Positions 12,548 through 25,492 of a stretch of 64,000 nucleotides of DNA are shown here, piece by piece; positions within the stretch are counted from its first letter, which is position 1; each line of letters begins with the position of its first letter. A program made the translations under genes and the position numbers. The stretch covers positions 8,798,662 through 8,862,661 of the forward strand of contig CM034132.1 of assembly GCA_019914995.1 (NCBI GenBank), read 5' to 3'. The notes below the pieces were generated by a model. That model saw nothing but the letters and a program-made list of their open reading frames with translations. It did not search any database and was not told the origin of the DNA. This DNA is from Acanthochlamys bracteata. Its lineage: Eukaryota; Streptophyta; Magnoliopsida; Pandanales; Velloziaceae.

Positions 12548-14185
12548 ATTCAGCTATTTTACGTCTTTCAGCTACCGCTTTATATTTTAACTTTTACTTT
12601 CACTACAAATTTTACTTTCGCAAGAATCATTCTAAAATTTATTTTACGTATTTTAATTATCAATTCAAATTTTATTTCTCATTGAAATTTATTTTATAAA
12701 ATTTATTTTTATGTGATTAAATACGCTCCGAAAGAAAAGAAAAGAGTATAATGTATCTTATAATTGAAGTACTTAATTTTTGAGATCTTAATTTCAGTAT
12801 ACAACATGTATATATAGAAAGCTAATCAGCAGTCAAACTTGGTTTTTTTTTTTTTTCCCATAATAGCTTTGGTATCTGAAAGAACGAGTAAAAAGAATTG
12901 CTTACACATTCACAACAACAACAACATTCTTCTTATGTTTTCAGTTTGAAATCAAAACAAAGACCATTAGAAACTCCTAGAACCTGAAACTTGAAAGTTG
13001 AAATTATCAACTATCAGCGATGTTTCGATTATATGAATCTATTTAATAATCGAATTAAAACTATTCTATTCTAATTAAATTATATATTTATATAAATATT
13101 TATAAATTCTAATTTAAACGTATTTATTAATCGAATTAAATTCTAATCGATCTATTTAATTATTAAAATAAAAATTTAAAAATTAATTTGTAATAATAAT
13201 ATGTTAAAATTATTATATACTATATTCAAATACAAGAAAAGGCTCATTTTAATAATATATATAAATTAAACAAGAATATTTATCAAAATATAATAAAAAG
13301 TAAAAATATATTTCTTGATTATTAATAAGTACTTATTTAATAAGTACATAAGAAAATTTAAGAAAAACCAAAAAAACACAATTGTGTAGTTATGTTAATC
13401 TTCTTATGGTATGATAATTTTTTATATTCATTTTCTTTTGTCCATAGTTCTTTAGAATGCGTTTATCTACCACCTAAATTATACTTTTTTTAAACTCTTT
13501 TTAATATAAAATAAATAAAAATTTAAAATAATTTTTTATCAAAAAAAATTTTTAAAATTTAATTTTAAAACTTACTATTAATACAAAATTAATATATAAA
13601 CTTATTTTTTATTAAATATTTAATATTTTACATTAAATTATTTTTAATGTAGCTGTAGTTTGAATAATTGTAAAACTTTATTACTTATAAATAAAGAGGT
13701 ATAGCCTAAGTGAGGGACACGCAAGTTCATTAATAAATTTTAGTTCTAGCTAGTTTCTAGATTTTAGTTTAGCAATTCAAATTGTATCAGAAATTCTATC
13801 TTTTCAGTCAAAAACTAAAATTTGAAAATTTTTTGTATTTTTTGTTTAATGAAATTTTCTGTAACTTAAAAATAAAAATTTGACTTTCAAACTCACTTTT
13901 AATAAAAACTTTTTTACGTAACTCGATTTCGCCTTCAAATAAAGTAAATCCGCTTTTATAAAAAATCATTTTTCAATACATACAAAATATCAAAATTTAC
14001 TTGCGGCTCACAAATAGCTATAAAATAATACAAATTTGAACTCAAATTTTATTACAGTAAATCACTTCTTAATAAAATACTTACCGATAAAAAGAATGCG
14101 TCCTAAAAGATAACTTGAGCTTAATGATTTTGTTTACTTGTAGCTATCAAAAACATAAGAACCCTAACTCAAGTGCGTTTGGTTA

Positions 14186-14390
14186 CGCTTATCAAAAAAA
14201 TAATTTTGTAATTTTTATTTTATATTTTTTAATATATATTTATAAGTATTTTAAAATTTATTTAAAAGTTCAGAAAAAAATAAAAAAATTTTATGTAATA
14301 AAATCTTTTTATTATATATTTTTATTATTAATTTGAAAATAAAAAAATAAAACTTATTTTTAAAAAATAAAAAAATTTTAAGAGAACTTC
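14186..14390. repeat. AT-rich MITE-like repeat, family A
   Basis: Flanked by 'gtttggttacgctt' on the left and 'gagaacttccgaacac' on the right. The interior has the blocks shared by the family: 'aatatatatttataagtatt', 'aaatttatttaaaa', 'attttatgtaataaaatctt' and 'aaaacttatttttaaaaaat'. Confidence 0.5.
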
Positions 14391-16768
14391 CGAACACATC
14401 TGAGTCTGTCTTCAAGAAAATTCAGTAATTAATAATTATTATTTGATTAAAAAAATAGGGTCGTTGTTCAATCTTTATAAAATATTTTAGATCAAGTATA
14501 AGAAGATATACACTTATTCAATCAATCAACATAAAGAAAAAACTCAATAATTTAGTTTTAAAATATAGTTAGCAAGTGTTGTTACGTTAATTAATCAGTT
14601 TAAGTCAGTAATCATATCTCTAAGTGCATGCTAATCCAAAAAATTTATTTAGCCTAATGCACATGTTCCTATTAGTAGATTAACTAGCTTTTAATTTAAT
14701 GCAAGCTACTTTTTATTTGACATTTTAAATATAAATTATATACATTTATTAATATTTTTATTAATATTTATTTATTTCTTCATAAAATTTATTTTCTATA
14801 AATAAAATATTTTTTATTTTAAAAATTTTATTCTATAAGGACTCTTAGATATTTCCTTAGCTCTACATCATTGTCATTTGTTATTTTTGAAAAAAAATTG
14901 TACAAAATCCTCCCTATCTCCTAATTTTGCTTAGTTTAGTAGATGGATTAGGTAATGTCTCTTAAAAAAAATAATAATAATAACATGAAAGTTTTATATA
15001 TTTATTTATACATATAAGATATTGTTTTGATTGATCATGACATGCTTACAACATTAATCCCTAAACAAGGGCTCTGATCCCATTTAACAAATATTTATTT
15101 ATTTTTAATATAAAATAACTAAAAATTTTAAATAAACTGTTTATTAAAAATTATTTTTTAAATTAATTTTAAATATTACTTTAATACAAAAATAAATATA
15201 AAAATTTATTTTTATTAAATATTTTTATTCTTAAGTTTTAAAAGGTCAATTATTTAAAGACTAGCTTAAGAGGTGAAGGTGTTTAAATTCATATAAATAA
15301 CCATCTAATTTAATAAATAAAAACATAAAAATTTATTAATTTAATATGATTATGAAAAGAGTAAAAGAAAGGTAGACCATCTAGCGTTAAGAAAATATTA
15401 TTAATGTCTAATCTAATAATTATTATTTTTTTAGGCGTTCAAGAAGACAACTTGGGCGGGCCATTATAGCGATTCTGGCAATCTTAATGTGTTGACAAAA
15501 ATATTGTTCCACAAAAATATTACTAAATAAATAAATGAAATTAGAGTATTACTAAATAAATAAATAAATTAATTAATGTGTCTGGCAATTAATTTATTTA
15601 AATTTTTTTTTATAAGAGCTCCTAAATAACTTTTTTAAGTAGAATGGAAGATTCATGTATGATGAGAAGTTTTATATTGGTTAGAGGAATCCAATGGATG
15701 ACAGAGAGTGGTTGGTGGGTAACATGACTACAAGTGCAATCTAAATTTTAGGGTCACTTCTTCAACTACTAGTACAAGAAGAAGCCATGTTGGAGGAGAC
15801 CAACATAAGAAAAGAAACCCCCATGTTAGGAAAGACAAATCAATAGCTCAAATACTTTTTAATTTTTCTTAACTATAAAAGAATAGAGTACTATTCTATA
15901 TATATCTTGTATCTAGAAGAAACCTTTACTTATGGTCAAGTATAAACTTATGTAAAGAATAAATAAAATTTTTACAGAATAAAAATATTTTAAATTTTTT
16001 TTAAAAAATAAATTCTACTATTTTTATCTTTAAAAAATATATAAATTTAATAATAAAGAAGATATAAAACTTTTACGTAATTTTTATTTTTTCAAAATTT
16101 ATAAAATATTATAAAAAAATTATTTAAATATATATAATAAAAAGTTAGGATAAAATAGAGTTAAAAAAAATTCCCAAACATCCACGAAGACTCGTATATT
16201 TTTTAATACATAATTGACACTTCACTTCTCAAGTCCTTAACAAGTTTTGTTCTTTAAACTACTCAAAAGTGTTGCAATATTAGAATGGGTCTTTTTGGTT
16301 AAGAGAACTATTGCATATATACTCGAATATCATAATTTATTTTAAAAAATGCTAGGTTTCTAAAAAATATATATATATATGATCTCTATATATGCATGAT
16401 AATGTAACTATTTTCAACTATATACATCTAAATTAATAGATAATTTATATGATTCCGAACTATCATGAAGATTCATATATACTAATCTATAAATTTAGAG
16501 AACGTTTGAAAGTATTTCAAAAATAAATTTTTTTTAAAACGAAAAGTGTTTAGAAATATTTTGATAAACCTTTTTTTACTTTAAAAAATAATAAAAATAA
16601 ATAATAATAACATCACGTAAAATCTGATAATTATTTGCTTCAAAAAATATCTATATGCTAATTACTATGATCATATATGTAGGTTCTTATAGATGTACAT
16701 ATACAAGAAAACATATAGTCCTCACATGGTTGCACCAGCACATATTTGCCAAAGTTGCATTATCCCCA

Positions 16769-17214
16769 CTATGGTTTACAAATATTAATGATTTCTTCTG
16801 TTAATTATATTTAGGGCGTATTTTTTGCACCCAAAAAGTGATAATTTTTATTAAAATTTTGTTTTTGGACGACTTATTATTTTTTGTAATTTTTTTCTAA
16901 AACTTATTTTAAAAAATTCATTTTCTTAAAATTTATTTTTAATAAAATTCTTTTACGCGAATAAAATACATCCTTAGCATATGTATTTTACTAACTAGCT
17001 AGCTAGCTATGCTGTGGTTTAAAATGTTATTGATTTCTTTTGCTAACTATATTTAGGGTGTATATTTTTGCTTTCAAAATTGATATTTTTTTATCAAAAA
17101 ATTATTTTTGAACTACTTTGTATATTATTTTATAATATTTACTTACTACTTGTGTTAAAAGAACACATATTCTTGGCATATGTATTTTACTAACTAACTA
17201 GCTAGCTAGCTATG
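16769..17214. repeat. Tandem duplication of a ~200-240 bp segment carrying a MITE-like insert
   Basis: Unit 1 is 16769-17011 and unit 2 is 17012-17214. Both begin ctRtggttt, pass through 'atatttagggYgtat', contain an AT-rich insert similar to family B, and end 'catatgtattttactaacta' followed by tandem 'gcta' repeats and 'gctatg'. The insert is in both units, so the duplication probably followed the insertion. Confidence 0.65.
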
Positions 17215-18528
17215 CGCAACAAAGCAAACAACATAAAGAAAACCCTAGAGAAAATAAAGACAATTAAAAACTAAAGCCTCGATCGAGACAAGCTTTTTAT
17301 TTCTTGTAGAAAATTTTCCTGTAAAGAGGAAGACTTGCTTTATTTTTAAAATAATTTTTTATGCACCATTTTTGTATCTCGTCAAAATATTTCATATTGA
17401 TAGTTTCTGTTTAAATTTATCGTAATCTAATTTATGTTATTTTATATAAATTTTTCATGCTGCTTCACGATCCATTCAATATTTTCTACTGGTGTGCCAC
17501 TAGAAGATCTAGCCATATATTATGTAGTCTAAATATGTGTTGATTTAGAATAATGAGTATTAATTACCTAACGTCTTAGGAATACTTGTGAAATAGAAAA
17601 AAAATTTTAAAAAATTAAACATAAATTTAACTATTTTGACTAAAAATAATAAAAATTATATTTTATATAAAAATTTTAAATACATTAACTTTTTGCACTT
17701 ATTAAATCTTTAAAAAATTATACAATAACAAATTTTATAAAAAAATATAAAATATTAATTTATTTAAAATGATACGGACTTCAAACACAACTACAAACAT
17801 TCACTTAGTCAGTTGATTTAGTAGATTAATAATGAGTGAGATGTTTAAGCCAATCAATGGAGATGGAATTTTTTGCGTGAGATGTAAGGTTTGGGAAAAA
17901 AAAATTGCTCTAAAATAATTTAAGTTAAAGTTGTAGGAAAGAATAGAAGACTACTTTTTGTTTAATTAACCAAAGATTTCAATTTTGACCAAATAAAATT
18001 TATTGATTTGAAGAATTTAAATTTAAAAAAAAACAATTTAACGCTTAAAATAGTGAATCTAAATTTTTATAAATATAATTTTAAATATTAATACATAATG
18101 TGATATTTATTTTTTTTAACAATTGAATTATAATTAGAAAAAAATATAATATTAAAGTATTTATTCGAAATTTGGTAGCGCTTAAAAAAATTTCAGAAAA
18201 TAAAATTCTAGTTTTTTATTTAAAAATTATACATATTTATAGTAGTTTATAAACGTATAATTTATTTATATTTTTAAAATTTAAAACATTTTAAATACTT
18301 TATAATAAAGCAAAAACTTGAAGACAAAACTAAGTTGGAAAATTTTATGCCAAATATTTTTAATATGAATACATGCTTTGTGAACAATCCACATGCATAC
18401 CATTTTCTGAACCCATCTCCTGTTATTCTCTCCATCTTCTCTTATCCATATTCTTCGATTTCTTAATCTCGACTCTTTTTGCATTCAGAGAGATAAAGAT
18501 CGATCTACCGATCACCGATCGACGATCT

Positions 18529-19198
18529 ATGGAGGCGAAACTAAGTGTTGCAACGCCGCAACTAAAGCTATTCGGATTTCATGTATCAGAAAATTCCGGC
18601 GAAGTGGAGACCGGGGGACCAGAAACCCTTGCTGCTGTTGCAGGCTATCAACGACCAGTGTCAGGGAAGAAGTTCGAGTCAATACTGCTACAGAGAGTTC
18701 GCTAACTCACAAGCCCTCGGTGGTCACCAGAACGCTCACAAGAAGGAAAGACAACAGCTTAAACGAGCTCAGATGTTGAACGGAGTTCTCCATCCTGCTG
18801 TTCCACCTCCGGCAGGTGTGCTTTACACCAGTACTACTACGAACCCTATCATGTCTGCCTTGGCTCCGCCGCCACATCTTCTACCTGCAGACCCCGCAGC
18901 TGCTGCAGCAGGTTGGGTTTATTTCCCTCGCTCTGGTCAGCCGTTTATTTCTCCCGGTAAAGCTACAACAACAGGGTTCTCCGTCACCACTGCCGGAGCT
19001 TGTGCTGGTGGCAGTCATAGTTCTCCGAGATTCTACGATGAAGCAGATTCAGGAATGTTAATCAATCAGCTACACAGTCACCGGCAGGTCATGTGTTGCG
19101 AGCCAGCAGCTTTCTTACAAAGTAAAGTTCCGGCAACAGATCATCATCAAGATGGAGGTTTGAATCTTCACCTCAGCCTCGGTCCGGCAGGATCGTGA
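18529..19198 (+). pseudogene. C2H2 zinc-finger protein (GIS/ZFP5/6/8-like) with a frameshift inside the zinc finger
   Basis: The ATG at 18529 opens a frame starting [20 protein letters not shown], typical of small plant C2H2 regulators of the GIS/ZFP family. It continues to SGKKFE and then reads out of frame to a stop at 18705. The +1 frame from 18680 continues exactly where the family would: [20 protein letters not shown] and [12 protein letters not shown] Pro/Ala-rich middle follows, then the EAR repression motif LNLHLSL, with TGA at 19196-19198. The family has E-C-Q-Y-C, but here only one T separates GAG from CAA. Two bases of the first zinc-ligand Cys codon therefore look missing at 18679. 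The rest of the frame is clean, so this is either a very recent null allele or an assembly error. Such proteins act in nuclear control of trichome development and hormone responses. No intron is seen. Confidence 0.85.
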
Positions 19199-19672
19199 GT
19201 CACCGATCGTCGGTCAATTTATAGTAGATATATAATTAAATGAATGCGCATGCAAGGCGTTCGATCGAGATATGTTTGAAGGATCAATGAATGCTTAAGC
19301 TAAACATATATAATATTTTTCGTTCTTTCTATTAATTTTCTTTTTTATTTGTTGTTGCGATTAATGAGAATGTTTCAGCTTTAGATCTTCATGACAGCAG
19401 CATAAGCTCTCTTTCTTTTTTTTATAAAAAAACACGAATTTTTCGCAACGTATAGTTACTTCAATTTATTATTACTCAACTATATATATAGTTGAATTTT
19501 CAAATTGATAATTTTTTTTAATACTACTGATATCATTCTAGATGATGATATCAGTATATATGAACTCGTATAAGAAAAAGACTCCAATTTTTTTTAAAAA
19601 ATTTGAGTAATACTGATATCATACTATGACATAAACTGAAAAATTTTTACATTTGCGATTTTGTTTACTTAA

Positions 19673-19837
19673 GGCTTGTTTCAAATGAAAGTAAAAATTA
19701 AAAATTATAAAATAAGTTTTAAACTAATTTTTAAAATAAATTTGAGTTTAATTTATATTTAAAATATATAAATTATTCAAAGCTTTAATTGAAATTTAAA
19801 ATATTTAAAATTGAAGTTTCGAAGATTTGAAACACGC
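19673..19837. mobile_element. Short Tourist-like MITE copy, family C (degenerate)
   Basis: Left end 'ggcttgtttcaaat' after 'taa'; right end 'gatttgaaacacgc'. The ends are inverted copies of each other and resemble the better-preserved element at 25493-25786. The target duplication is not clear on the right. Confidence 0.4.
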
Positions 19838-20764
19838 TTTCGGTGAAATTCTTTCGTTGCAATAACAGGTATATATGAAAAGAGTTATGCTAAAGTTTTG
19901 CATATAAAAATTGTATCCTAATACTTAGGTTGGTCACACATTAAGGAGAAAAAAAAACACTAACAGGTATCCTTTTTTTTCGACTTATTTTATACCTAAA
20001 ATTAATATTCTTGTATGGAAATAAATTTTATTATCTGCATATATATGAAATTCATATATAGTCAAACATGCCTACAGTTAAAAAACAAATCAGTGATTGA
20101 TCATCCTAGATTCCTATCGCTTATAAATTCTACCTTATAGCTTAATTAACACTAGATAGGCTTATTTTAATTGCAACAAATTTATCTTTTTGGGCAAATT
20201 TTAAATCTAATTTCAATGTTTTAGTTTATTCCAAACTCACTGAACTTAATCCATAAACTATTAAAAAGCATCGTACTGTTTTTAGCTAAACTAATTATTA
20301 TTATACAAAAAGATAAAACGTATTAATTATGTATATGATAATGAGTAATGATTGTTATGTTTGTAATAATGTTTTAGAGGCATGAGTTCCAACTTTGGCA
20401 AAGACGAGAGTTTTAAGTATTTCCCTATTTAGTATGAATATAACTATGCTCAATTATAAAATGATTAGATTAATTCTATAAATATAGGTATCCCTCTTCT
20501 AAGGATACTTCCATGAACTCTCCTGCTATTATTTCGTCACAAAAATTTCTAATTTAAAAAATTTGCTGTTGAATAAAGAACTTATAAGTAATAGTGCGTT
20601 AACAAAATTTTAATTCAATTAGATCAATAGTCGACGTTCATCTCATTTTTTTTATCAAGATGATAAAGTATATATACTTGATGATAAAAGAGAAGAATTC
20701 AAATTCAATTAGCCTTAATACGTTTTAAGTATTTTCCTATTTGGTATGAATAGAAGTATGCTCT
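19838..20764. other. AT-rich intergenic DNA
   Basis: I see no gene, RNA gene or well-bounded repeat. At about 20400-20700 and again at 21020-21250 there is a similar phrase ('ttcaattagat', then 'tcaagatgataaa', then 'gataaaagagaagaatt'). This indicates an old local duplication interrupted by the family A element. Confidence 0.4.
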
Positions 20765-21012
20765 TGCGTTTGAAAGTGTTTATAAAATGAAATTTTTCTA
20801 AAATAGAAGGTATTTTTTATCTTTTTTGAAAAACAACTCTATTTTTTTACTTCCAAAAAATAATAAAAATATGCATAAAAATCTCATTATTTAAAATTTT
20901 TTTACACTTTTTTAAATTTTTAAATAAATTTTCTAAATATTTATAAAATATATATTAAAAAATATAAAATAAAAACTTAAAAAGTAGCGTTGGAGAAACG
21001 CTAAGCCAAACG
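20765..21012. repeat. AT-rich MITE-like repeat, family A (reference copy)
   Basis: Reads from 'cttgcgtttgaaagtgttta' to 'aaacgctaagccaaacg'. The ends are imperfect inverted repeats: GCGTTTGAAAGTG against GTTTGGCTTAGCGTTT on the other strand. The interior has 'aaatattt ataaaatatat' and related blocks. The copy at 21543-21783 is the same sequence in reverse orientation. Confidence 0.6.
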
Positions 21013-21542
21013 GGTTAAATTCTATTTATATAAGCATTTCCTCTTCGGGTGACACTTTCATGGACTCTCTTGCTATTTTTTGTTCAGAAAAATCTTTAAA
21101 TTTAATTTTTACTATTAGATATTAAATTATGAGTAGACAATATATTGCCAAATTTTTTAATTCAATTAGATTACGAATCGGCATACATCTCATATTTTGA
21201 TCAAGATGATAAACTAAATTTGATTAATGATAAAAGAGAAGAATTGAAATTAAACTAGCCATAAAAGTTTCATCAAATCTTCAAGAATTATTAAAAAACA
21301 ATCAAAACTTATTTACTTAATGATATTCATATAATTCATCCTATATAATAAGATAGATATAATTAATTATTATTATATATAATTAATTCTTATAATTAGT
21401 TGGCAATTTGGTGATGTAAGTGAAGATTATGGATCATAATTAGGATGTTGTTTGACAAATAATAGTATAGCTAAGAACCCATGTCAAACCCTAATCACAT
21501 TCACAACACATAACTCTCTAATCTAATGACTTGAAGGGCTGT

Positions 21543-21783
21543 TTGGCTTAGCGTTTTTTAAGAACGGCTTTTTAATTTTTATTTTACGTTTTCAATACAT
21601 CTTTTATAAGTATCTAGAGAATTTATTTAAATATTTAAAAGTATAGAAAAATTTTATGTAGTGAGATTTTTTAACGTTTATTTTTATTTTATTTAGATAA
21701 AATATTGAGCTCGTTTTTAAAAAAAATAAAAATATCTTCTATTTTAAAAAATTTTTATTTTAAAAGTACTTTCAAACGCTCTC
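21543..21783. repeat. AT-rich MITE-like repeat, family A, opposite orientation
   Basis: Begins 'gtttggcttagcgttttttaa' and ends 'aaaagtactttcaaacgctc', the reverse complement of the 20765-21012 copy. About 240 bp. No coding capacity. Confidence 0.6.
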
Positions 21784-22371
21784 CAAATAGAAATTAATAC
21801 TCGGACAAGTATACTTCAACCAAAAGCTTCCAAAAGAAAATTTACAAGTACATCGAATAGATACAACATGACAACACTAGGTGGAACATTTTAGAAATTT
21901 TTTCTACAAATTTTCAATGCTAAATGTGTAACGATACTAAAAAGAAGAATCAAGAAAAAGCAATATAATTAATACTATAAAAAAAACATAAAAATAAAAA
22001 ACCTAAAAATGTATAGCACTTGAATGGCTTTAATTAAGAGTGTGTTTCTATTTAATTAAAATTTATTTTTTTATTTTTATTTTATTTTAAAATAGACAAA
22101 CTTTATTGTTTAATCTATTTTTTAAAAATTATTTTTATAAATCACTTTTATATAACTTAAACACGTTTTAAAACAAATTCAAATCACTCCAGAAGAGATA
22201 CGTTACGGAAATCGATTTTTTTTAAAACTTTTTTTGCTAATAAGTTTATTGGTAGGGGACTTGTTAAAGCTTTGTCTCAATTTATAATTGGAGAAGCAGT
22301 TAATGAATGCAATTAGAGCTTTAGATTTTAAGATAAATTCTTTACATCCCATAAATTGATACGGCATTGAC

Positions 22372-22585
22372 GTTTGGCTTAAGCTTTACAAAAGAATTTA
22401 AAAATTTTTCAATTTATATTTTTTAATATATTTTTTAAATAAAATTTAAAAAATATATGAAATTTATATAAATTTTTTTATTATTTATTTTTATTATATA
22501 GATACAAAATAGAGCTTGTTTTTAAAAAAAATAAAAATATTTTTTATTTTAAAAATTTTTAATTTTAAAAGCACTTTCAAAATTT
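22372..22585. repeat. AT-rich MITE-like repeat, family A
   Basis: Begins 'gtttggcttaagctt' and ends 'aaaagcactttcaaa'. Same orientation and internal order as the copy at 21543. Confidence 0.55.
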
Positions 22586-22829
22586 CAATTTTATTTTCTT
22601 TTCCAGCACTATCATTTTTCAAAAAAAAATTCTAATTGTATTATTGACTTGTAAATCTTACATTACAAAATTATTATATATATAATTATTTTATATTTTA
22701 GACTAAACAAGGTAAACTCATTCTAAAAATAATCAAAAAAATTATTTTTATTTCTAATAGCTTTATCTTTTAAGCAATTTCAAACGATCCCTTAATATAT
22801 ATTGATGTAAACTATTGACTAATAAGGCA

Positions 22830-23120
22830 GTCATTACTTACCGACTAGCTACTAGTCGGTACTTATCGATAAAATATACAGTCGGTAACTTTTTTGATCG
22901 ATATCGTAGTCGATAATTTGCGACAACCTGACTCCGTCGGTAATTTATCGTGCGATGCTGACTAATAACTTGAGTTAGTCGGCAAACGATTTACCGATCT
23001 AGATTTGCCGACTATTTATCGATTGTATACTTTTCAGTCGATATTTAGCTTTGCCGATAGAAAGTGATGGTTTGCCGACTGCTTTTGTCAGTCGGTGAAA
23101 CTATTTAATGTAGTAGTATG
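22830..23120. mobile_element. CACTA-like transposon terminus (subterminal repeats)
   Basis: About 290 bp dense in short motifs on both strands: taccgact, cagtcggta, gccgact and tagtcggt. The right edge reads 'gtcggtgaaactatttaatg' then 'tagtag', on the other strand a CTACTACATT-like end close to the CACTA consensus. Repeated 'CGACTGAC/GTCGGT' subterminal motifs are typical of non-autonomous CACTA elements. No transposase is nearby and the left end is not defined. Confidence 0.45.
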
Positions 23121-23438
23121 AGTGAGACTTAGAATAAATTTATTAAAAAGAAAGGAAACAAGCAAGGAGATAGGTGAGAAGATTGGCTGATAGTGGATTG
23201 ATTCTCTAGGGGTTTTATTTCAAAAGTTAGGTTTTATATATGAATTTTTAAGCTTGCAAAGAAGGGTTTCCAAACTTTGTCCCACCACTATGAACCAACT
23301 CCAATAACTTGCAGAAGGGATAAGAGAAGCTTCTTTCTTAGATGCTTGTTATTATTACAGGAGGTAGTAATTTAACAATTTAAGGTCAATGATGTTGTCC
23401 TGAACACTCAAATATTTGTGGGTTCTTCTAGTTTTAGA

Positions 23439-24092
23439 CATAGTTGTAAAAATCGGACTGGATATTGAACCGAAAACTGTTCGGATCAACGGGTCATGGG
23501 TTGACCCGTCGGGTCAATGGGTTGAACCGTCATGTCAAAATATTGAAGCGTTGACGGTAGTACGAACGCTTATTATTCTAAAAATAATAATAATAAATTT
23601 TTTTTTTTGTTAGAAGGCATAAAAGAAAAAATAAACTAACAAAAAATGATATAAAAAACCAAAAAAATATTTTAAATAATAAGTTTCAAAAAAATTCTTT
23701 GTTTTAATATAATTTTGTTATTTTTCTTACAATTTAACAAAATTAGTAATATAAAAACTTAAAAATCATTAATAATAAATATTTACAAATAAAATATAAC
23801 AAACTTATTTTTTTGCATTATCATATCCAAATATAAAATATAAACTACATATTATATTTTAATATAAGACTACTAATAATTATTTTTACATCAATATATC
23901 ATAAATTTAAATTTTTTAAAATTTAATTTAATCCGATTCGACCCGGACAAACGGGTCGACCGAGTCGAAGCGAGTCAGAACGGATCGAAGCGAGTCAGAG
24001 CGAGTCGATTATATAAACGATTTTATTATAAATCCGAACCGATTTACGCTCTGAGTCGATCCGAACTTACCGGTACGGATTTTACAACTATA
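23439..24092. mobile_element. hAT-type non-autonomous element (MITE)
   Basis: Terminal inverted repeats: left CATAGTTGTAAAAATCGG, right (other strand) TATAGTTGTAAAATCCG. Flanking 8-mers gttttaga and attttagg share six of eight bases, consistent with a decayed 8-bp target duplication. Subterminal parts are rich in 'gggtcgac/gggtcaa' motifs and the centre is AT-rich with no ORF. The ends resemble the elements at 33796 and 55459, but the interior differs. Confidence 0.65.
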
Positions 24093-24499
24093 ATTTTAGG
24101 CCTCTTTTGACATTCCATTTTAAAAATAGTAATTTTTTAATTCATATTTTTACATATTTTAGAAAAATTATTTAAAATTTTAAATAGTATAAAATATTAT
24201 ACATAATAAAATCTTTTATTATTTATTTCTAATTTTTTAGATAAAAAATTAAAAATTATTTTTCAAAAAATTATTTTTTAAAAAAAATATTATATTTTAA
24301 AAGTACTTCTGAACGTCGACTTAGCCTTGCATCTTATGCAGCGCATGATATTGCTTGAACCTAAATGGCCACTACCAGGCTACCAGCTTTCTTAATTAGT
24401 CTTAAGTAGTTGAATATGATGAACATTTTTATGTAATTAGCTAGCATGGTAATTCATTGTTTAACTAATGTTGGAATTTTGATTGATTACAGCAGGAAT

Positions 24500-24700
24500 G
24501 TTTGGGAGTGCTTATAAAAAAAATTTAGACAAAAAAAATAAACTCTTTTTTATATATAAATAAAAATAAAAATAAATAACAACAAAATTTTACAATATAA
24601 ATTTTATGTTTTTATAAATTAGAAAAAATGTTATATAATATTTTAAATTTTTATTGAAAAATATGAAATAAAATAATAGAATGAAAAAAAAAATGAAAAA
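24500..24700. repeat. AT-rich MITE-like repeat, family A (degenerate)
   Basis: Starts 'gtttgggagtgcttataaa', followed by the family's poly-A/T blocks. A further degenerate copy lies at 24110-24315, ending 'aaaagtacttctgaacg'. Confidence 0.45.
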
Positions 24701-25106
24701 AATTCCTAATCATCACCATAACTATAATTCAAGGATTTTTTCATTGGTGTAGAAAAGAGCTCAACTACAGATCTTCCACGTACAACCATTGCCTAATGCT
24801 ACGGTACCGTATTTATTTTTCTCAAATTTCACCAAAAAGTTTCAAATAAGTTACCGTAGTTATTCTCATAAGTTTAATTTTTAATAATTTATTTTTTACA
24901 AACTCACTTTCGGCGATTAATTCTGCGTTTACTATTGGAAACTGTTGGAACTCCAAAATTGATTTTAATGATAACAATTATTAAGAATTATAGTTTATGG
25001 ATAGTATCAGAAGAGGTCTCCAAATTGAAGGTTTAACAACTTTGAGGAAAAGATCCTATGTCAAGATTAAATTTCAGTGAAAAGGAAGGAAGATCGCTTT
25101 GACTGT

Positions 25107-25415
25107 CCTCCAATATTTGAGGGGAACAATTATAAACATTGGAAGATAAAGATGACTGTATTCTTAAAGGCACAAAATTATTTTTTATGAAAGATCGTCA
25201 AATATGGAGATAAAGCTATAATGCAAATTTTAGAGAATAACAACTTTTCTTCTTTAAATTCTTATGCTTTGGAATTGCTATATTATGCCTTAAATTTTGA
25301 ATAATTTAATCACATATATTTTTATTCCACAGCAAAAAAAGTTTTGCTCAAATTAGAAAGGATGTATAAAGACAAACTTGAGACTAGCCAATGCAATGAA
25401 GGTAAAATGTTATCA
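25107..25415 (+). pseudogene. Ty1/Copia-type gag fragment, decayed
   Basis: The frame reads PPIFEGNNYKHWKIKMTVFL, then a TGA (25188) and a TAA (25302) in the same frame. It then continues FNHIYFYSTAKKVLLKLERM and ETSQCNEGKML. This follows the order of plant Copia gag domains: PPxFxGxNYxxWK, then AlxxlxxALnxxEfxxv, then sTAkexWdkLe, then TsQvkexKixmL. Two stops and missing flanks make it a dead fragment. No LTR or pol is seen next to it. Confidence 0.7.
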
Positions 25416-25492
25416 AATAAAAGTGAAAGAATTTCATCAGAGACAGACCAATATGCACACTATAAGATTGACCGAATAACAGAAACAATTAA

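Larger units (their letters stand above)
12548..18528. other. AT-rich, gene-free interval
   Basis: About 6 kb of very AT-rich DNA with no supportable coding region. It holds degenerate MITE-like repeats (about 13500-13640, 14186-14390, 15080-15240, 15960-16150, 17590-17770), a repeat with 'attaaataatcgaattaaa'-type words at about 13020-13170, and the tandem duplication at 16769-17214. The last few hundred bases are the 5' flank of the zinc-finger gene. Confidence 0.5.
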
